A DNA stretch of 64,000 bases from Curtobacterium sp. MCBA15_012. GTDB lineage: Bacteria; Actinomycetota; Actinomycetes; Actinomycetales; Microbacteriaceae. The position numbers and the translations under genes were made by a program. The stretch is from positions 62,001 through 126,000 of the forward strand of contig NZ_CP126267.1 in the NCBI RefSeq assembly GCF_001864935.2, written 5' to 3'. A model generated the notes under the pieces. The model made no database searches. It was not told where the DNA came from and saw only the letters and a list, made by a program, of their open reading frames with translations. Positions 9,064 to 17,611 of this stretch are shown one piece after another; the stretch's first letter is position 1; each line of letters opens with the position of its first letter.

Positions 9064-9726
9064 GTGGACCTGACCGCCCTCGTCCCCGGCGCCGTCGGGA
9101 TCGCCCTGAGCCCGCTCCCGATCGCCGCGGTCGTGTTCCTGCTCGGGCACCGTCGGGGGTACGGCGCCGCGGTCGCGTGCCTTCTCGGGTGGGCCTCCGC
9201 GGTCCTCCTGGCGCTCGTGGCCGCCGTGCTCGTGGGTGAGCGGCTCCCGCTCGAGACCGCCGGCGGCTCGTCCGTCCAGGCGCTCGTGGCGCTCGCCGCC
9301 GCCGTGCTGCTCGCCGGCCTCGCGGTCTGGCAGTGGGTGACCCGGCGGCTCCCGGACGGGCGGCCGTCGAGTGTCCGGTGGTCCGAGGCGGTGGAGCGGC
9401 TCGGAGCCCGACACGGCTTCGGGCTCGGGGTGCTGCTGTTCTGCAACCCGAAGGCGCTCGTCCTGGCGCTGACAGCCGGGCTCGCGTTCGGCGACGCGGA
9501 GCCGTCCCCGGTGGAGGCCGTGCTCGCCGCGACCCTGTTCGTGGCGCTCGCGGCCTCGACGGTCGCGGTGCCCGTGCTGGTTGCGGTGGTCGCCGGCCCG
9601 CGGGCCTCCCGACCGCTGGCCGCCCTGCGGACGGGCATCGAGCGGTGGGGGAGTGTGGGACTCGTCGTGGTGCTGGTCGTGCTGGCGGCGGTCCAGCTCG
9701 TGGTCGGCCTCGCCGGCCTGCGCTGA
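9064..9726 (+). CDS. GAP-family (Sap-like) small transporter
   Basis: A 220-residue membrane protein with six helices in the LysE-like fold. The N-terminus DLTALVPGAVGIALSPLPIA and the central LLFCNPKALVLALTAGLAFG are hallmarks of the GAP family, named from mycobacterial proteins that help place peptidoglycolipid or sulfolipid at the surface. In other actinobacteria the substrate is unknown. GTG at 9064 is preferred because TACGCT at 9052-9057 is exactly six bases upstream, predicting a leaderless mRNA. An AGGAGG-like run at 9021 would better fit an upstream TTG at 9040, which is a weaker alternative. Confidence 0.85.
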   Translation: MDLTALVPGAVGIALSPLPIAAVVFLLGHRRGYGAAVACLLGWASAVLLALVAAVLVGERLPLETAGGSSVQALVALAAAVLLAGLAVWQWVTRRLPDGRPSSVRWSEAVERLGARHGFGLGVLLFCNPKALVLALTAGLAFGDAEPSPVEAVLAATLFVALAASTVAVPVLVAVVAGPRASRPLAALRTGIERWGSVGLVVVLVVLAAVQLVVGLAGLR

Positions 9727-9789
9727 CGCGCGCCCGCCGCGAAGGATCGTCGCGCCCGCACCGTGGGCCGCGCGCGACGGTGGGGTGAC

Positions 9790-9837
9790 GACGGACGGGA
9801 GGCGCGTGGCGGGGCCGCCACGCGCCTCCAGTCCGTC
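9790..9837. repeat. Long palindrome, GGGAGGCGCG family
   Basis: Arms 9790-9812 and 9815-9837 are 23 bp with one mismatch and a two-base centre. The core reads GGGAGGCGCGTGGCGG on the left and its complement on the right. It lies after the GAP-family gene and before the next gene on the same strand, and may terminate transcription. Confidence 0.85.
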
Positions 9838-9931
9838 TCCTGGGCGCGTCAGCGCAGCGTCCCGGACGTCGTCTGCTGGCCGCATCGGGTGCGGGTGGTG
9901 TGGCTGACCAGCCCAGCGCTACGGTGCAGGC

Positions 9932-10570
9932 ATGTCCCTCGCCCTCTCCGTCCGGATCCTGCGCCGCGCGCTGGACGGACGGGCCACGTTCCGCCGTGGC
10001 GAAGCGAGCCGACGGGCGATCGCGCTCTCTCGTTCATGGGATGAGCACTGGGCTGAGGAACCGCTCGGACATGTGCTGCGCGATGTTCACCGGGACCGGT
10101 GGGTCCGGTTCTGGAGCCTCCCGGGAGCGAAACGGTACGCCGACACCGAAGCCGAGTACGTCGAGGTCCTCCGCCGGCATTCGACGGTCCTCCGTACCCT
10201 CGCCGAGGACACACCCGTGTGGGTGATCGCCGAAGACTGGGACGGGCGCACCATCGAGAGCGGATGGACCCGCGACGCGATCCTCGGACGGTGGCCGTGG
10301 CGGCGAAGCCACGACTTCGCGGTCACGGACGAGCTGGCGGCGGTCGGCTCCTTCTACTGGGTCCGATCGTCCCCATTGCAGGACCTCGGCGGCCTGCTCC
10401 GCGACGTCGCAGATGGTGGTGCGAACGTCGTCATCGGAGGACACGACCTGTCCTGGGTCTACGCCCCCTACGACGGCGGCGCCGACGTGATCCTCCCGAC
10501 GCGGGCCGAACGCGACGCCCTGGCCCGCCGCCACCGCCGGTGGAGATCAACACGACGCGACGGCCTCTGA
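9932..10570 (+). CDS. Hypothetical protein, 212 aa
   Basis: I do not recognise a family with confidence. The protein is soluble, Trp- and Arg-rich (FWSLPGAKRYADTEAEYVEVLRRH, VWVIAEDWDGRTIESG, DFAVTDELAAVGSFYWVRSS) and ends with an aspartate-rich strand VIGGHDLSWVYAPYDGGADV followed by a basic tail. This reads like a compact alpha/beta domain with conserved WDG and YAPYDGG turns. TACGGT at 9920-9925 is six bases before the ATG, so the gene has its own leaderless promoter. Its base composition is lower in GC than the flanks and it opens a short patch of accessory genes that includes arr. Confidence 0.7.
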   Translation: MSLALSVRILRRALDGRATFRRGEASRRAIALSRSWDEHWAEEPLGHVLRDVHRDRWVRFWSLPGAKRYADTEAEYVEVLRRHSTVLRTLAEDTPVWVIAEDWDGRTIESGWTRDAILGRWPWRRSHDFAVTDELAAVGSFYWVRSSPLQDLGGLLRDVADGGANVVIGGHDLSWVYAPYDGGADVILPTRAERDALARRHRRWRSTRRDGL

Positions 10571-10723
10571 CCACCGCCGGCACCTGCAGCGCTCACGACG
10601 ACGCGTCGTTCGAGTCGCCGTGGGGAGGGCTGCCATCGAGGTCGGCGCACTGCCCGGTCACCGCTGTCCGAGCGTCCGAAGCTGGTACATGCCCATGAGT
10701 CGGCAGGCAGAGGGACGTGGACG

Positions 10724-11146
10724 TCAGTTGATGATCTCGCCGCGTCGTTCGGGAGGGAGGCTCGTGAGGGTCTCGCGCCACCGTTGGAGGGCGTCGGGGG
10801 TGAGCCTGGTCCAGTCGGTGATCTCGTCGAGCACGCGGAGTGGCTCGGTGCTGCGGTAGGAGCGGGTCGGGTTGCCGGGGAACTTCTTGTCGGTGACGTT
10901 CGGGTCGTCTTCGTAGGCGCCGGTCGGTTCGACGCGGTAGACCCTGGGGGTGCGGCGGTCGGGTGCGAGCTCGGCGGCGAGTTCGGCTGCGAGTCCTGCG
11001 CCGTCGCGGAGTGCGGTGAAGTAGATGTGGTTCATGATCACGTCGGGTCGGTAGTTCGACCGGAACCCAGGGGAGAGCAGATCCCCGATGTGGAGGTCTG
11101 CGGTCGTGCCGTGGTAGAACGGCCCGGTTTCCTGCGCTGCGTTCAC
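10724..11146 (-). CDS. arr: NAD+-rifampin ADP-ribosyltransferase
   Basis: A 140-residue Arr protein, the full family length. These enzymes move ADP-ribose from NAD+ to the C23 hydroxyl of rifampin and inactivate it. Clear signatures: GPFYHGTTADLHIGDLL near the N-terminus, FRSNYRPDVIMNHIYFTAL, VYRVEPTGAYEDDPNVTDKK and FPGNPTRSYRSTEPLRV. The GTG at 11146 is preferred over GTG at 11152 because TATGCT (11153-11158) is then exactly six bases upstream, giving a leaderless mRNA. The gene is single and sits in a patch of about 60-65% GC in sampled lines, against well over 70% around it, so acquisition by transfer is plausible. Intact, so rifamycin resistance is predicted. Confidence 0.95.
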   Translation of the reverse strand: MNAAQETGPFYHGTTADLHIGDLLSPGFRSNYRPDVIMNHIYFTALRDGAGLAAELAAELAPDRRTPRVYRVEPTGAYEDDPNVTDKKFPGNPTRSYRSTEPLRVLDEITDWTRLTPDALQRWRETLTSLPPERRGEIIN

Positions 11147-11273
11147 GGGCACAGCATAGGGCGGGCGGGGCGCGACCCCAGCGGGGAGCGGCGGAGCCTG
11201 ATGCGGTGGTGCCTCGTCTCACCGATGTCCCGTCGGTGTTCCGGTTCGCCAGCGGCTACCGGGCGGTCAGACG

Positions 11274-11651
11274 TCAGACGCGTCGCCATGGACGCGGGAG
11301 GAGCGCGATGGGTGTGATGACGAGCGCGAGTCCTGTCAACGCGACGACGGTCAGCGCCCAATCGGTTTCGGGCAACGTCATGCGTTGGCCAGACGAGCTC
11401 GAAAGCGTGCAGTCAGTGCCGAGCGGCCAGTACGACGGGGTCACGCTGACCCGGATGTCCTCGGGGGACGTTGCGCCGACAGCAGTCGGGTTCGTGACAC
11501 AGTCAGCTCCATCGTCGCCGCCGATGAGGCGCCCCTGGGCTGCGACCACTGCACCACCCAGGAGCGTCAGACCGACGACGAGAAGAACGCCAGCCAAGAA
11601 CCAGAAGAACGCCCAGCTCCGTGGAGCCAGGCGACCATCGCTTCCACCCAT
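11274..11651 (-). CDS. Small two-helix membrane protein, unknown
   Basis: A 125-residue protein with a first membrane helix at about residues 13-38 (AFFWFLAGVLLVVGLTLLGG), an extracellular loop of about 55 residues holding two cysteines (GADCVTNP and GTDCTLSSSS) that could form a disulfide, and a second helix near residues 95-115. No family recognised. The start ATG at 11651 has no clear ribosome-binding site. It is in the same lower-GC patch as arr. Function cannot be inferred. Confidence 0.65.
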   Translation of the reverse strand: MGGSDGRLAPRSWAFFWFLAGVLLVVGLTLLGGAVVAAQGRLIGGDDGADCVTNPTAVGATSPEDIRVSVTPSYWPLGTDCTLSSSSGQRMTLPETDWALTVVALTGLALVITPIALLPRPWRRV

Positions 11652-11869
11652 GACGACGAGTCAAACGCATCGGTGGCGCGGTTGCGACAGCAGTTGCCGT
11701 CCGATGACCGAACGGCAACCGGTCGGCGCGCTTTCGGTCAGCAGGACGGGCGCCGTGGTGCGAGTAGCAAGACCGATCGTCAGTTCGGTGACGGATCAGG
11801 AGTGGCGTACACCCTCTCTCGCAGCAAGCACCGATCCGTACAGGGCCACGTCAGCCCGTTCCGGGCTGA

Positions 11870-12085
11870 TCAGCCGAGCAGGAGTCCGAAGCCGAGGATG
11901 AAGGCGAACGGCGACAGCACGAAGAGGAACACGACGAGGGCGATGACGGCGGCCGTGACCGCGGCGACGCTCGTGGTGACGAGGGAGAGGAGGCTGACGA
12001 GGCCGACCGCCCGCCGCACGTCGCCGCCGGTCGCGACGGTGGTGGTTGCCTCCTCGAGGAGGTCACGCATCGGGTCGTCGGTCAT
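11870..12085 (-). CDS. Small membrane protein, 71 aa
   Basis: Seventy-one residues: a short acidic N-terminus (MTDDPMRDLLEEATTT), then two adjacent hydrophobic helices (VSLLSLVTTSVAAVTAAVIA and VVFLFVLSPFAFILGFGLLL). The ATG at 12085 follows TACCCT (12092-12097) by six bases, a leaderless promoter, which is the main evidence that this is a real gene and that translation does not start fifteen codons earlier. No family recognised. Confidence 0.7.
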   Translation of the reverse strand: MTDDPMRDLLEEATTTVATGGDVRRAVGLVSLLSLVTTSVAAVTAAVIALVVFLFVLSPFAFILGFGLLLG

Positions 12086-12172
12086 GGTGCCAGGGTACGG
12101 AGAACATGGCGTGTTCCCTGATCCCGACATGGCGCGCAGCCGCGCGGCCTCGAGCGTCCGACAGCCGATGGC

Positions 12173-12457
12173 TCAGTGGGCAGCTTCGGTGACCGAGTAG
12201 CGACGCTGGATGCCGGCAGTGGCTCTGCCCCACGTGCCGGACCTGACGCGCTCCTGGTGGGCGTCGAACGCGACGCGGTCGTCGAATCGTTCCTCGACCG
12301 ACCACCGCAGGGGATCCTCGGTGGGAACGACCTCGAAGGCGACGCATCCCGGCTCGCTCCGCGTGAGTCGGGTGTGCTCCGGCAGGTGCTCGCGAACTCG
12401 TTGCGCTTCCTCCTCGGTCACGCACACCAGCTGGCCCCTCAGACGGATCGCTCCCAT
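12173..12457 (-). CDS. Antibiotic-biosynthesis-monooxygenase-fold (ABM) protein
   Basis: Ninety-four residues with the dimeric alpha/beta-barrel pattern of the ABM/YgiN family: strand IRLRGQLVCVTEEEAQRVREHL, then SEPGCVAFEVVPTEDPLRWSVEERFDDRVAFDAHQERV, the typical strand-turn-strand leading to a helix that begins with His. Members act as quinol monooxygenases or as small-molecule binders with no cofactor. The ATG at 12457 follows TACGGT (12464-12469) by six bases, so translation probably starts at the transcript end; the longer frame would add 23 residues of Pro/Arg-rich sequence. Substrate unknown. Confidence 0.8.
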   Translation of the reverse strand: MGAIRLRGQLVCVTEEEAQRVREHLPEHTRLTRSEPGCVAFEVVPTEDPLRWSVEERFDDRVAFDAHQERVRSGTWGRATAGIQRRYSVTEAAH

Positions 12458-12553
12458 CCGCTGACCGTACGGCGTCGGAGGACGTCCCGGTAGCCGCTCG
12501 GCCACCGGGCTGCCGGTCGCCGCCACGCGCCTCCCGTCCGTCGCCTGGGTGCG

Positions 12554-13891
12554 TCAGTCGACGCGCGGCTCTGCCGGGACCGCACCGGTCGCAGCGTGCG
12601 CCTCGTCCGACGCCTTCGGGGCGGCGGGCTCCGTGCCGCGTGCCCGTCCGATCAGGTCCATCACGTGGTAGACGACGATGGCCGCGACCGTGCCGACGAT
12701 GATGCCGCCGAAGGTGGCTCCGCCGAACGCGAAGGTGAAGTCGGCGATGCCCATGATCAGGGCGATGCCGGCGGTGAGCTGGTTCTTCGGCTTGGCGAAG
12801 TCGACCTTGTTCTCGACCCAGATCCGGATGCCGATGACCCCGATGAGGCCGTACAGCGCCGTGGTCGCGCCGCCGAGCACCCCGGCGGGCACCGAGGAGA
12901 TGACCATGCCGACCCTCGGCGACAGGCCGAGCAGGATCGCCACGATGCCGGCGACCCAGTACGCGGCGGTCGAGAAGACGCGCGTCGCGGCCATCACGCC
13001 GATGTTCTCGCCGTAGGTCGTCGTCGCGGAGCCGCCGCCGGCACCGGCGAGGACCGTCGAGAGCCCGTCCGCCATGAGGGCGCGTCCGGTCAGCGGGGTG
13101 AGGTCGCGTCCGGTGAGCTGCCCGACGCCCTTGACGTGCCCGACGTTCTCGGCGACGAGCGCGAGCACCACGGGGACGAACCCGAGGTAGACGGCGAACT
13201 GTCCGGGGTCGAACGACGGCGCCGTGAAGGTCGGCAGCCCGACCCACGGCGCGGCGGCGACGGCGGACAGGTCGACCTCGCCCGAGAGCATCGCCACGAG
13301 GTAGCCCACGACGACACCGATCACGATCGACAGCCGACCGACGAGCCCCTTGAACAGGACGGTCACGAGGATGATCGTCGCGAGCGTGATCACCGCGGTG
13401 AGGGGCGCCTTCGTGAAGTTGTCACGCGCGGCCGGCGCGAGGTTGAACCCGATGAGCGCCACGATCGCGCCGGACACCACGGGCGGCATGAGCCGGTCGA
13501 TCCAGCCGGCGCCGGCCAGGTGCACGACCAGGCCGACGAGCGCGAGCAGGGCACCGACCAGGATGATCCCGGACAGCGCGAGCGGGATGCCCCCGATCTT
13601 CGTCGCGGCGGCGATCGGGGCGATGAACGCGAACGACGACCCGAGGTAGCTCGGCAGCCGGTTGCCGGTGATCAGCAGGAACAGGATCGTCCCGACACCG
13701 CTGAAGAGCAGCGTCGTCGACGGCGGGAACCCGGTCAGCAGCGGGACGAGGAACGTGGCGCCGAACATCGCGACGACGTGCTGCACACCGAGGCCGATCG
13801 TACGACCCCAGGTGAGGCGCTCGTCAGGCGCCACGATCGTCGATGCGGAGACGGTCGCGCCGTCCCCGTGCAGCTTCCAGCCCATTCCCAT
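12554..13891 (-). CDS. uraA: NCS2-family uracil/xanthine permease
   Basis: A 445-residue nucleobase:H+ symporter. NCS2 signatures are clear: LGVQHVVAMFGATFLVPLLTG in helix 1, VVLALVAENVGHVKGVG and GGSATTTYGENIGVMAATRV with the two glutamates that bind uracil and carry protons in UraA. Fourteen helices are expected. The start at 13891 lies six bases after TACGGT (13898-13903), indicating a leaderless mRNA. The C-terminal 30 residues are polar and Ala/Pro-rich. Uracil is the likelier substrate by similarity, but xanthine or other nucleobases are possible. Confidence 0.9.
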   Translation of the reverse strand: MGMGWKLHGDGATVSASTIVAPDERLTWGRTIGLGVQHVVAMFGATFLVPLLTGFPPSTTLLFSGVGTILFLLITGNRLPSYLGSSFAFIAPIAAATKIGGIPLALSGIILVGALLALVGLVVHLAGAGWIDRLMPPVVSGAIVALIGFNLAPAARDNFTKAPLTAVITLATIILVTVLFKGLVGRLSIVIGVVVGYLVAMLSGEVDLSAVAAAPWVGLPTFTAPSFDPGQFAVYLGFVPVVLALVAENVGHVKGVGQLTGRDLTPLTGRALMADGLSTVLAGAGGGSATTTYGENIGVMAATRVFSTAAYWVAGIVAILLGLSPRVGMVISSVPAGVLGGATTALYGLIGVIGIRIWVENKVDFAKPKNQLTAGIALIMGIADFTFAFGGATFGGIIVGTVAAIVVYHVMDLIGRARGTEPAAPKASDEAHAATGAVPAEPRVD

Positions 13892-13996
13892 GCGATGACC
13901 GTACCGGCTGCGCGCCCTCCGCCACAGGTCGTGCGCGCACCTGTGGACAACCCCTCGACTCGTATATGGTGTGCCACGTACCAGTCAGGAGTCACC

Positions 13997-15475
13997 ATGC
14001 CCCCTCGTCGCCCCACCCATCCCCGAGTCCCCGTCGCACGGCTGCGCCGCACCGCCGTCACCGCCCTGGTCGTGTCGGCAGCCGTCGTCGCCCCGGCCGC
14101 GGTCGTCGAGTCGGCGTCCGCCGCGCCGCGGTCGCACGGCTCGGCGGAAGTCGCAGCCCGGGCCACCGTCGGGGCTGTGCCCACCGCCGGGGCTGTGCCC
14201 ACCGCGGGGTTCACAGCCGGCGTCGAGTCGATCAACCACGGCCTGCAGCGCGTGCGGATGGTCGGCACGGGGCCCGTCGGGGGCAGCGTGGCGATCACGG
14301 GCGAGGGGGTCGAGCCCACCTGGACCGAAGCCGACGCCTCCGGTACCTGGCGTGCGACCGTGCACGTCCCCCGCGCCGGGACCGTGCTCGTCGCGACCTC
14401 GCAGGTGACCGGCCAGCGCATCGAGGTCCCGGTCACGATCGACAACACGAACCTGCAGCCCGTCGGCAAGCTCGACACCGACCGGTTCCGTCGCACCACC
14501 CACGTCGAGATCAAGCCCGCGAAGCCCGGCGCGCGGTGGGAGTTCACGCGCGACGGCGAGCCCGCGGGCAGGGCCACGGCGGGAGCCGACGGCGTCGTCG
14601 CGTTCGACTTCACCGGGTTGGCCGCGGGGTCGCACCTGTTCACCGGGGCGCAGTACTACGACGGCGAGCACAACGGCTCGTGGTTCGGCGAGCAGACGAT
14701 CGACGCGACGCCGGAGGTCACCACTGCCACGGCCTCGCGGCAGACCGGCACCGTGCTCCTGAGCGGACGTGCCCCGGTCGACACGACGCTCGCGTTCCGG
14801 GACCAGGACGGGCCCGTGACCGACGCCGACGGACGTCCGCTCCGCGTGACGACGGGCGACGACCCGTCCTGGCGCGTGGCGTTCCCGCTCGGCGACCGCG
14901 CCGGGACCCTGCCCGTCACGGTGACCGCGCTCGAGGACGACCGACCCGTCGGTTCGACGACCCGGGAGGTGACCGTCGTCGCACCGGTCACGGCCGAGGC
15001 GGCCACGTCGGCGGACGGCTCGGTGCGGATCGCCGGGACGGGGCAGACCGGGGGCACGGTTGCGCTGCTCGACGACGACGGCCGCACGCTCACCGACCCG
15101 GACGGGACGCCGTACTCGGCGCGGATCGGTCGCGCGTGGGAGCTCGTGGTGCCCCGGTCCGCCCTGCCCGCCGAAGCCGTCGTCGTGCAGCAGCGTGTGG
15201 ACGACGTCGAGCAGGGTTCTCTGCGGCTGGTCCTGCCGCGCGTCCCCGGCCGGCCGTCGCCCGACCCCGGCGCGGTGGTGCCCGGTGGCCCGACCCCTGG
15301 GAAGGTGCACGGCGCGACGGAGCAGCTCCGGCACGGCGGGCGTCCGCTCGACGCCCTCGCGTGGACCGGAGCGGAGCCCGGCGTGCCCACCGCCCTGGCC
15401 GCAGCGCTCCTCGCGCTCGGGACCGGCGGACTCGTGGTCGCCCGCGCCCGCCGACGCCGGCCGGGGCGACGCTGA
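13997..15475 (+). CDS. Secreted, LAWTG-anchored cell-wall protein with Ig-like repeats
   Basis: A 492-residue exported protein. A signal peptide (TAVTALVVSAAVVAPAAVV, cut after SASAA) is followed by four or more beta-sandwich-like repeats of about 85 residues marked by GxVxxTGxGxxG strands (VGGSVAITGEGVEPTW, GTVLLSGRAPVDTTLAF, SVRIAGTGQTGGTVALL). The C-terminus is a complete sortase signal: LAWTG, a hydrophobic helix and the tail RARRRRPGRR. LAxTG is the motif of class E sortases. AGGAG at 13987-13991 supports the ATG. No sortase is encoded in the window. The role is probably adhesion or surface structure. Confidence 0.85.
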   Translation: MPPRRPTHPRVPVARLRRTAVTALVVSAAVVAPAAVVESASAAPRSHGSAEVAARATVGAVPTAGAVPTAGFTAGVESINHGLQRVRMVGTGPVGGSVAITGEGVEPTWTEADASGTWRATVHVPRAGTVLVATSQVTGQRIEVPVTIDNTNLQPVGKLDTDRFRRTTHVEIKPAKPGARWEFTRDGEPAGRATAGADGVVAFDFTGLAAGSHLFTGAQYYDGEHNGSWFGEQTIDATPEVTTATASRQTGTVLLSGRAPVDTTLAFRDQDGPVTDADGRPLRVTTGDDPSWRVAFPLGDRAGTLPVTVTALEDDRPVGSTTREVTVVAPVTAEAATSADGSVRIAGTGQTGGTVALLDDDGRTLTDPDGTPYSARIGRAWELVVPRSALPAEAVVVQQRVDDVEQGSLRLVLPRVPGRPSPDPGAVVPGGPTPGKVHGATEQLRHGGRPLDALAWTGAEPGVPTALAAALLALGTGGLVVARARRRRPGRR

Positions 15476-15492
15476 CCCCGGCTGGCGGCCGG

Positions 15493-15604
15493 CCCCGGCG
15501 ACCGACGCCCACCCCGCCGCCGACTCCGCGACCTCGCGCGGCCACGGCCCCCGGCGAGCGACACCCACCCCGCCGCCGACCCCGCGACCCCGCGCGAGCA
15601 CGGC
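15493..15604. repeat. Two imperfect 56-bp tandem repeats
   Basis: A unit starting CCCCGGCGA at 15493 recurs at 15549 with several substitutions; both contain CCACCCCGCCGCCGAC and a CCGCGACC block. It lies between the anchored protein and the M13 peptidase gene and is GC-only in character, with no gene in it. Confidence 0.75.
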
Positions 15605-15646
15605 TCGCTCCGCACCCGTGGACGCACCGTGACTATCGTGGAACGC

Positions 15647-17611
15647 ATGACCGACGTCGCACGTAGCTCCGGGATCCACACCGACGAACTCGACACCGCG
15701 GTCCGCCCGCAGGACGACCTCTACCGCCACGTCAACGGCTCGTGGATCGCCGCGACACCGATCCCCGACGACAAGGCCCGGTACGGCTCGTTCACGGTCC
15801 TCGCCGAGGCCGCCGAGGAAGCCGTCCGCGCGATCGTCGAGCGCTCGCAGCAGGCCGCCCCGGGCACCGAGGAGCGCAAGGTCGGCGACCTCTACACGTC
15901 CTTCATGGACGAGCACCGCCTCGAGGAGCTCGGCACCGGCCCGATCGACCCGCTGCTCGGCGAGGTCGACGCGGTCGAGACGCCCGACGACGTCATCCGC
16001 CTGGTGGGTCGCTTCGAGCGGCTCGGGCTGCCCGGCTTCGTGCAGCTCTTCGTCGACAACGACCCGGGCGACCCCGAGTCGTACGTCGTCTTCCTCGAGC
16101 AGTCCGGCCTCGGCCTGCCCGACGAGTCCTACTACCGCGAGGAGCGCTTCGCCGACATCCGCGCGAAGTACCGGGAGTTCGTCGCCGCGATGTTCCCGCT
16201 CGCCGGGTTCGCCGACGGCGCGGACCGCACCGACGACGTGATCGCGCTCGAGAAGGCGCTCGCCGCGGTGCACTGGGACAACGTCGCGACCCGGGACAGC
16301 CAGAAGACCTACAACAAGCTGCCGTGGCACGACGTCGCGGTGCTCGCCGAGGGCGCCGACCTGCACCTCTGGTGGGAGGCGATCGGCGCCCCGGCCGGCG
16401 CGTTCGAGACCGTCGTGGTCCGCGAGCCGTCCTTCGTGACCGGCCTCGCCGAGCTCCTGCGCTCGCAGCCGGTGTCGGCCTGGAAGAACTGGCTGCGCTG
16501 GCAGGTGATCCGCGGTTCCGCGGCCTACCTGACGACCGCCCTCTCGGCGACGAACTTCTCGTTCTACGGGACGGCCCTCACCGGCGCCCCGAAGCAGCGC
16601 GAGCGGTGGAAGCGCGGCGTCTCGCTCGTCGAGGGCGCGATGGGCGAGGCCGTCGGTCGGATCTACGTGCAGGAGCACTTCGACGAGACCTCGAAGGCGA
16701 AGATGGACGACCTCGTCGCCAACCTCGTCGAGGCCTACCGCCAGAGCATCACGGCCCTCGACTGGATGACCGACGAGACCCGTGCCCGTGCGCTCGACAA
16801 GCTCGACAAGTTCACGCCGAAGATCGGGTACCCCGTGCGGTGGCGCGACTACTCCGCCCTGACCGTCGACCCGGAGGACCTGCTCGGCAACGTCCGGGCG
16901 GTCGCGTCGTTCCAGGTGGACCGCGAGCTCGGCAAGATCGGCAAGCCGATCGACCGCGACGAGTGGTTCATGACGCCGCAGACGATCAACGCGTACTACA
17001 ACCCGGGCTTCAACGAGATCGTGTTCCCCGCGGCGATCCTGCAGTTCCCGTTCTTCGACGCCGACCGCGACGCCGCCGCGAACTACGGGGCCATCGGTGC
17101 GGTCATCGGGCACGAGATCGGCCACGGCTTCGACGACCAGGGCTCGCAGTACGACGGCGACGGCCGGCTCGAGAACTGGTGGACCGAGGCCGACCGCGCC
17201 GCGTTCGAGGAGCGCACGAAGGCCCTGATCGCGCAGTACGACGCCCTCGTCCCGACCGAGGTGCCCGACGGTCACGTCAACGGTGCCCTGACGATCGGCG
17301 AGAACATCGGCGACCTCGGCGGCCTGTCGATCGCGTGGAAGGCGTACCTGCTCTCGCTCGACGGCCAGGAGCCGCCGGTCGTCGACGGCCTGAGCGGTGC
17401 CGAGCGCTTCTTCCTCAGCTGGGCGCAGGCCTGGCGCATGGCGATCCGTCCGGAGGAGGCCGCGCGCCTGCTCTCGATCGACCCGCACTCGCCGACGGAG
17501 TTCCGTTGCAACCAGGTCGTCCGCAACATCGACGGCTTCTACGAGGCCTTCGGCGTCACGGAGCAGGACGCGATGTACCTCGACCCCGCCGAGCGCGTCG
17601 CCATCTGGTGA
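15647..17611 (+). CDS. M13-family zinc metallopeptidase (neprilysin/PepO-like)
   Basis: About 654 residues. Zinc site: HEIGH at residues 489-493 within VIGHEIGHGFDDQGSQYD and the third ligand Glu552 in GENIGDLGGL. The upstream NAYYNPGFNEIVFPAAIL and the start QDDLYRHVNGSWI are also family marks. There is no signal peptide or membrane anchor, so it should be cytoplasmic like bacterial PepO, cutting oligopeptides. TATCGT (15634-15639) is seven bases before ATG 15647, which is preferred to the GTG at 15629. The stop overlaps the next start (TGATG), so the beta-lactamase-like gene is co-translated. Confidence 0.93.
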   Translation: MTDVARSSGIHTDELDTAVRPQDDLYRHVNGSWIAATPIPDDKARYGSFTVLAEAAEEAVRAIVERSQQAAPGTEERKVGDLYTSFMDEHRLEELGTGPIDPLLGEVDAVETPDDVIRLVGRFERLGLPGFVQLFVDNDPGDPESYVVFLEQSGLGLPDESYYREERFADIRAKYREFVAAMFPLAGFADGADRTDDVIALEKALAAVHWDNVATRDSQKTYNKLPWHDVAVLAEGADLHLWWEAIGAPAGAFETVVVREPSFVTGLAELLRSQPVSAWKNWLRWQVIRGSAAYLTTALSATNFSFYGTALTGAPKQRERWKRGVSLVEGAMGEAVGRIYVQEHFDETSKAKMDDLVANLVEAYRQSITALDWMTDETRARALDKLDKFTPKIGYPVRWRDYSALTVDPEDLLGNVRAVASFQVDRELGKIGKPIDRDEWFMTPQTINAYYNPGFNEIVFPAAILQFPFFDADRDAAANYGAIGAVIGHEIGHGFDDQGSQYDGDGRLENWWTEADRAAFEERTKALIAQYDALVPTEVPDGHVNGALTIGENIGDLGGLSIAWKAYLLSLDGQEPPVVDGLSGAERFFLSWAQAWRMAIRPEEAARLLSIDPHSPTEFRCNQVVRNIDGFYEAFGVTEQDAMYLDPAERVAIW

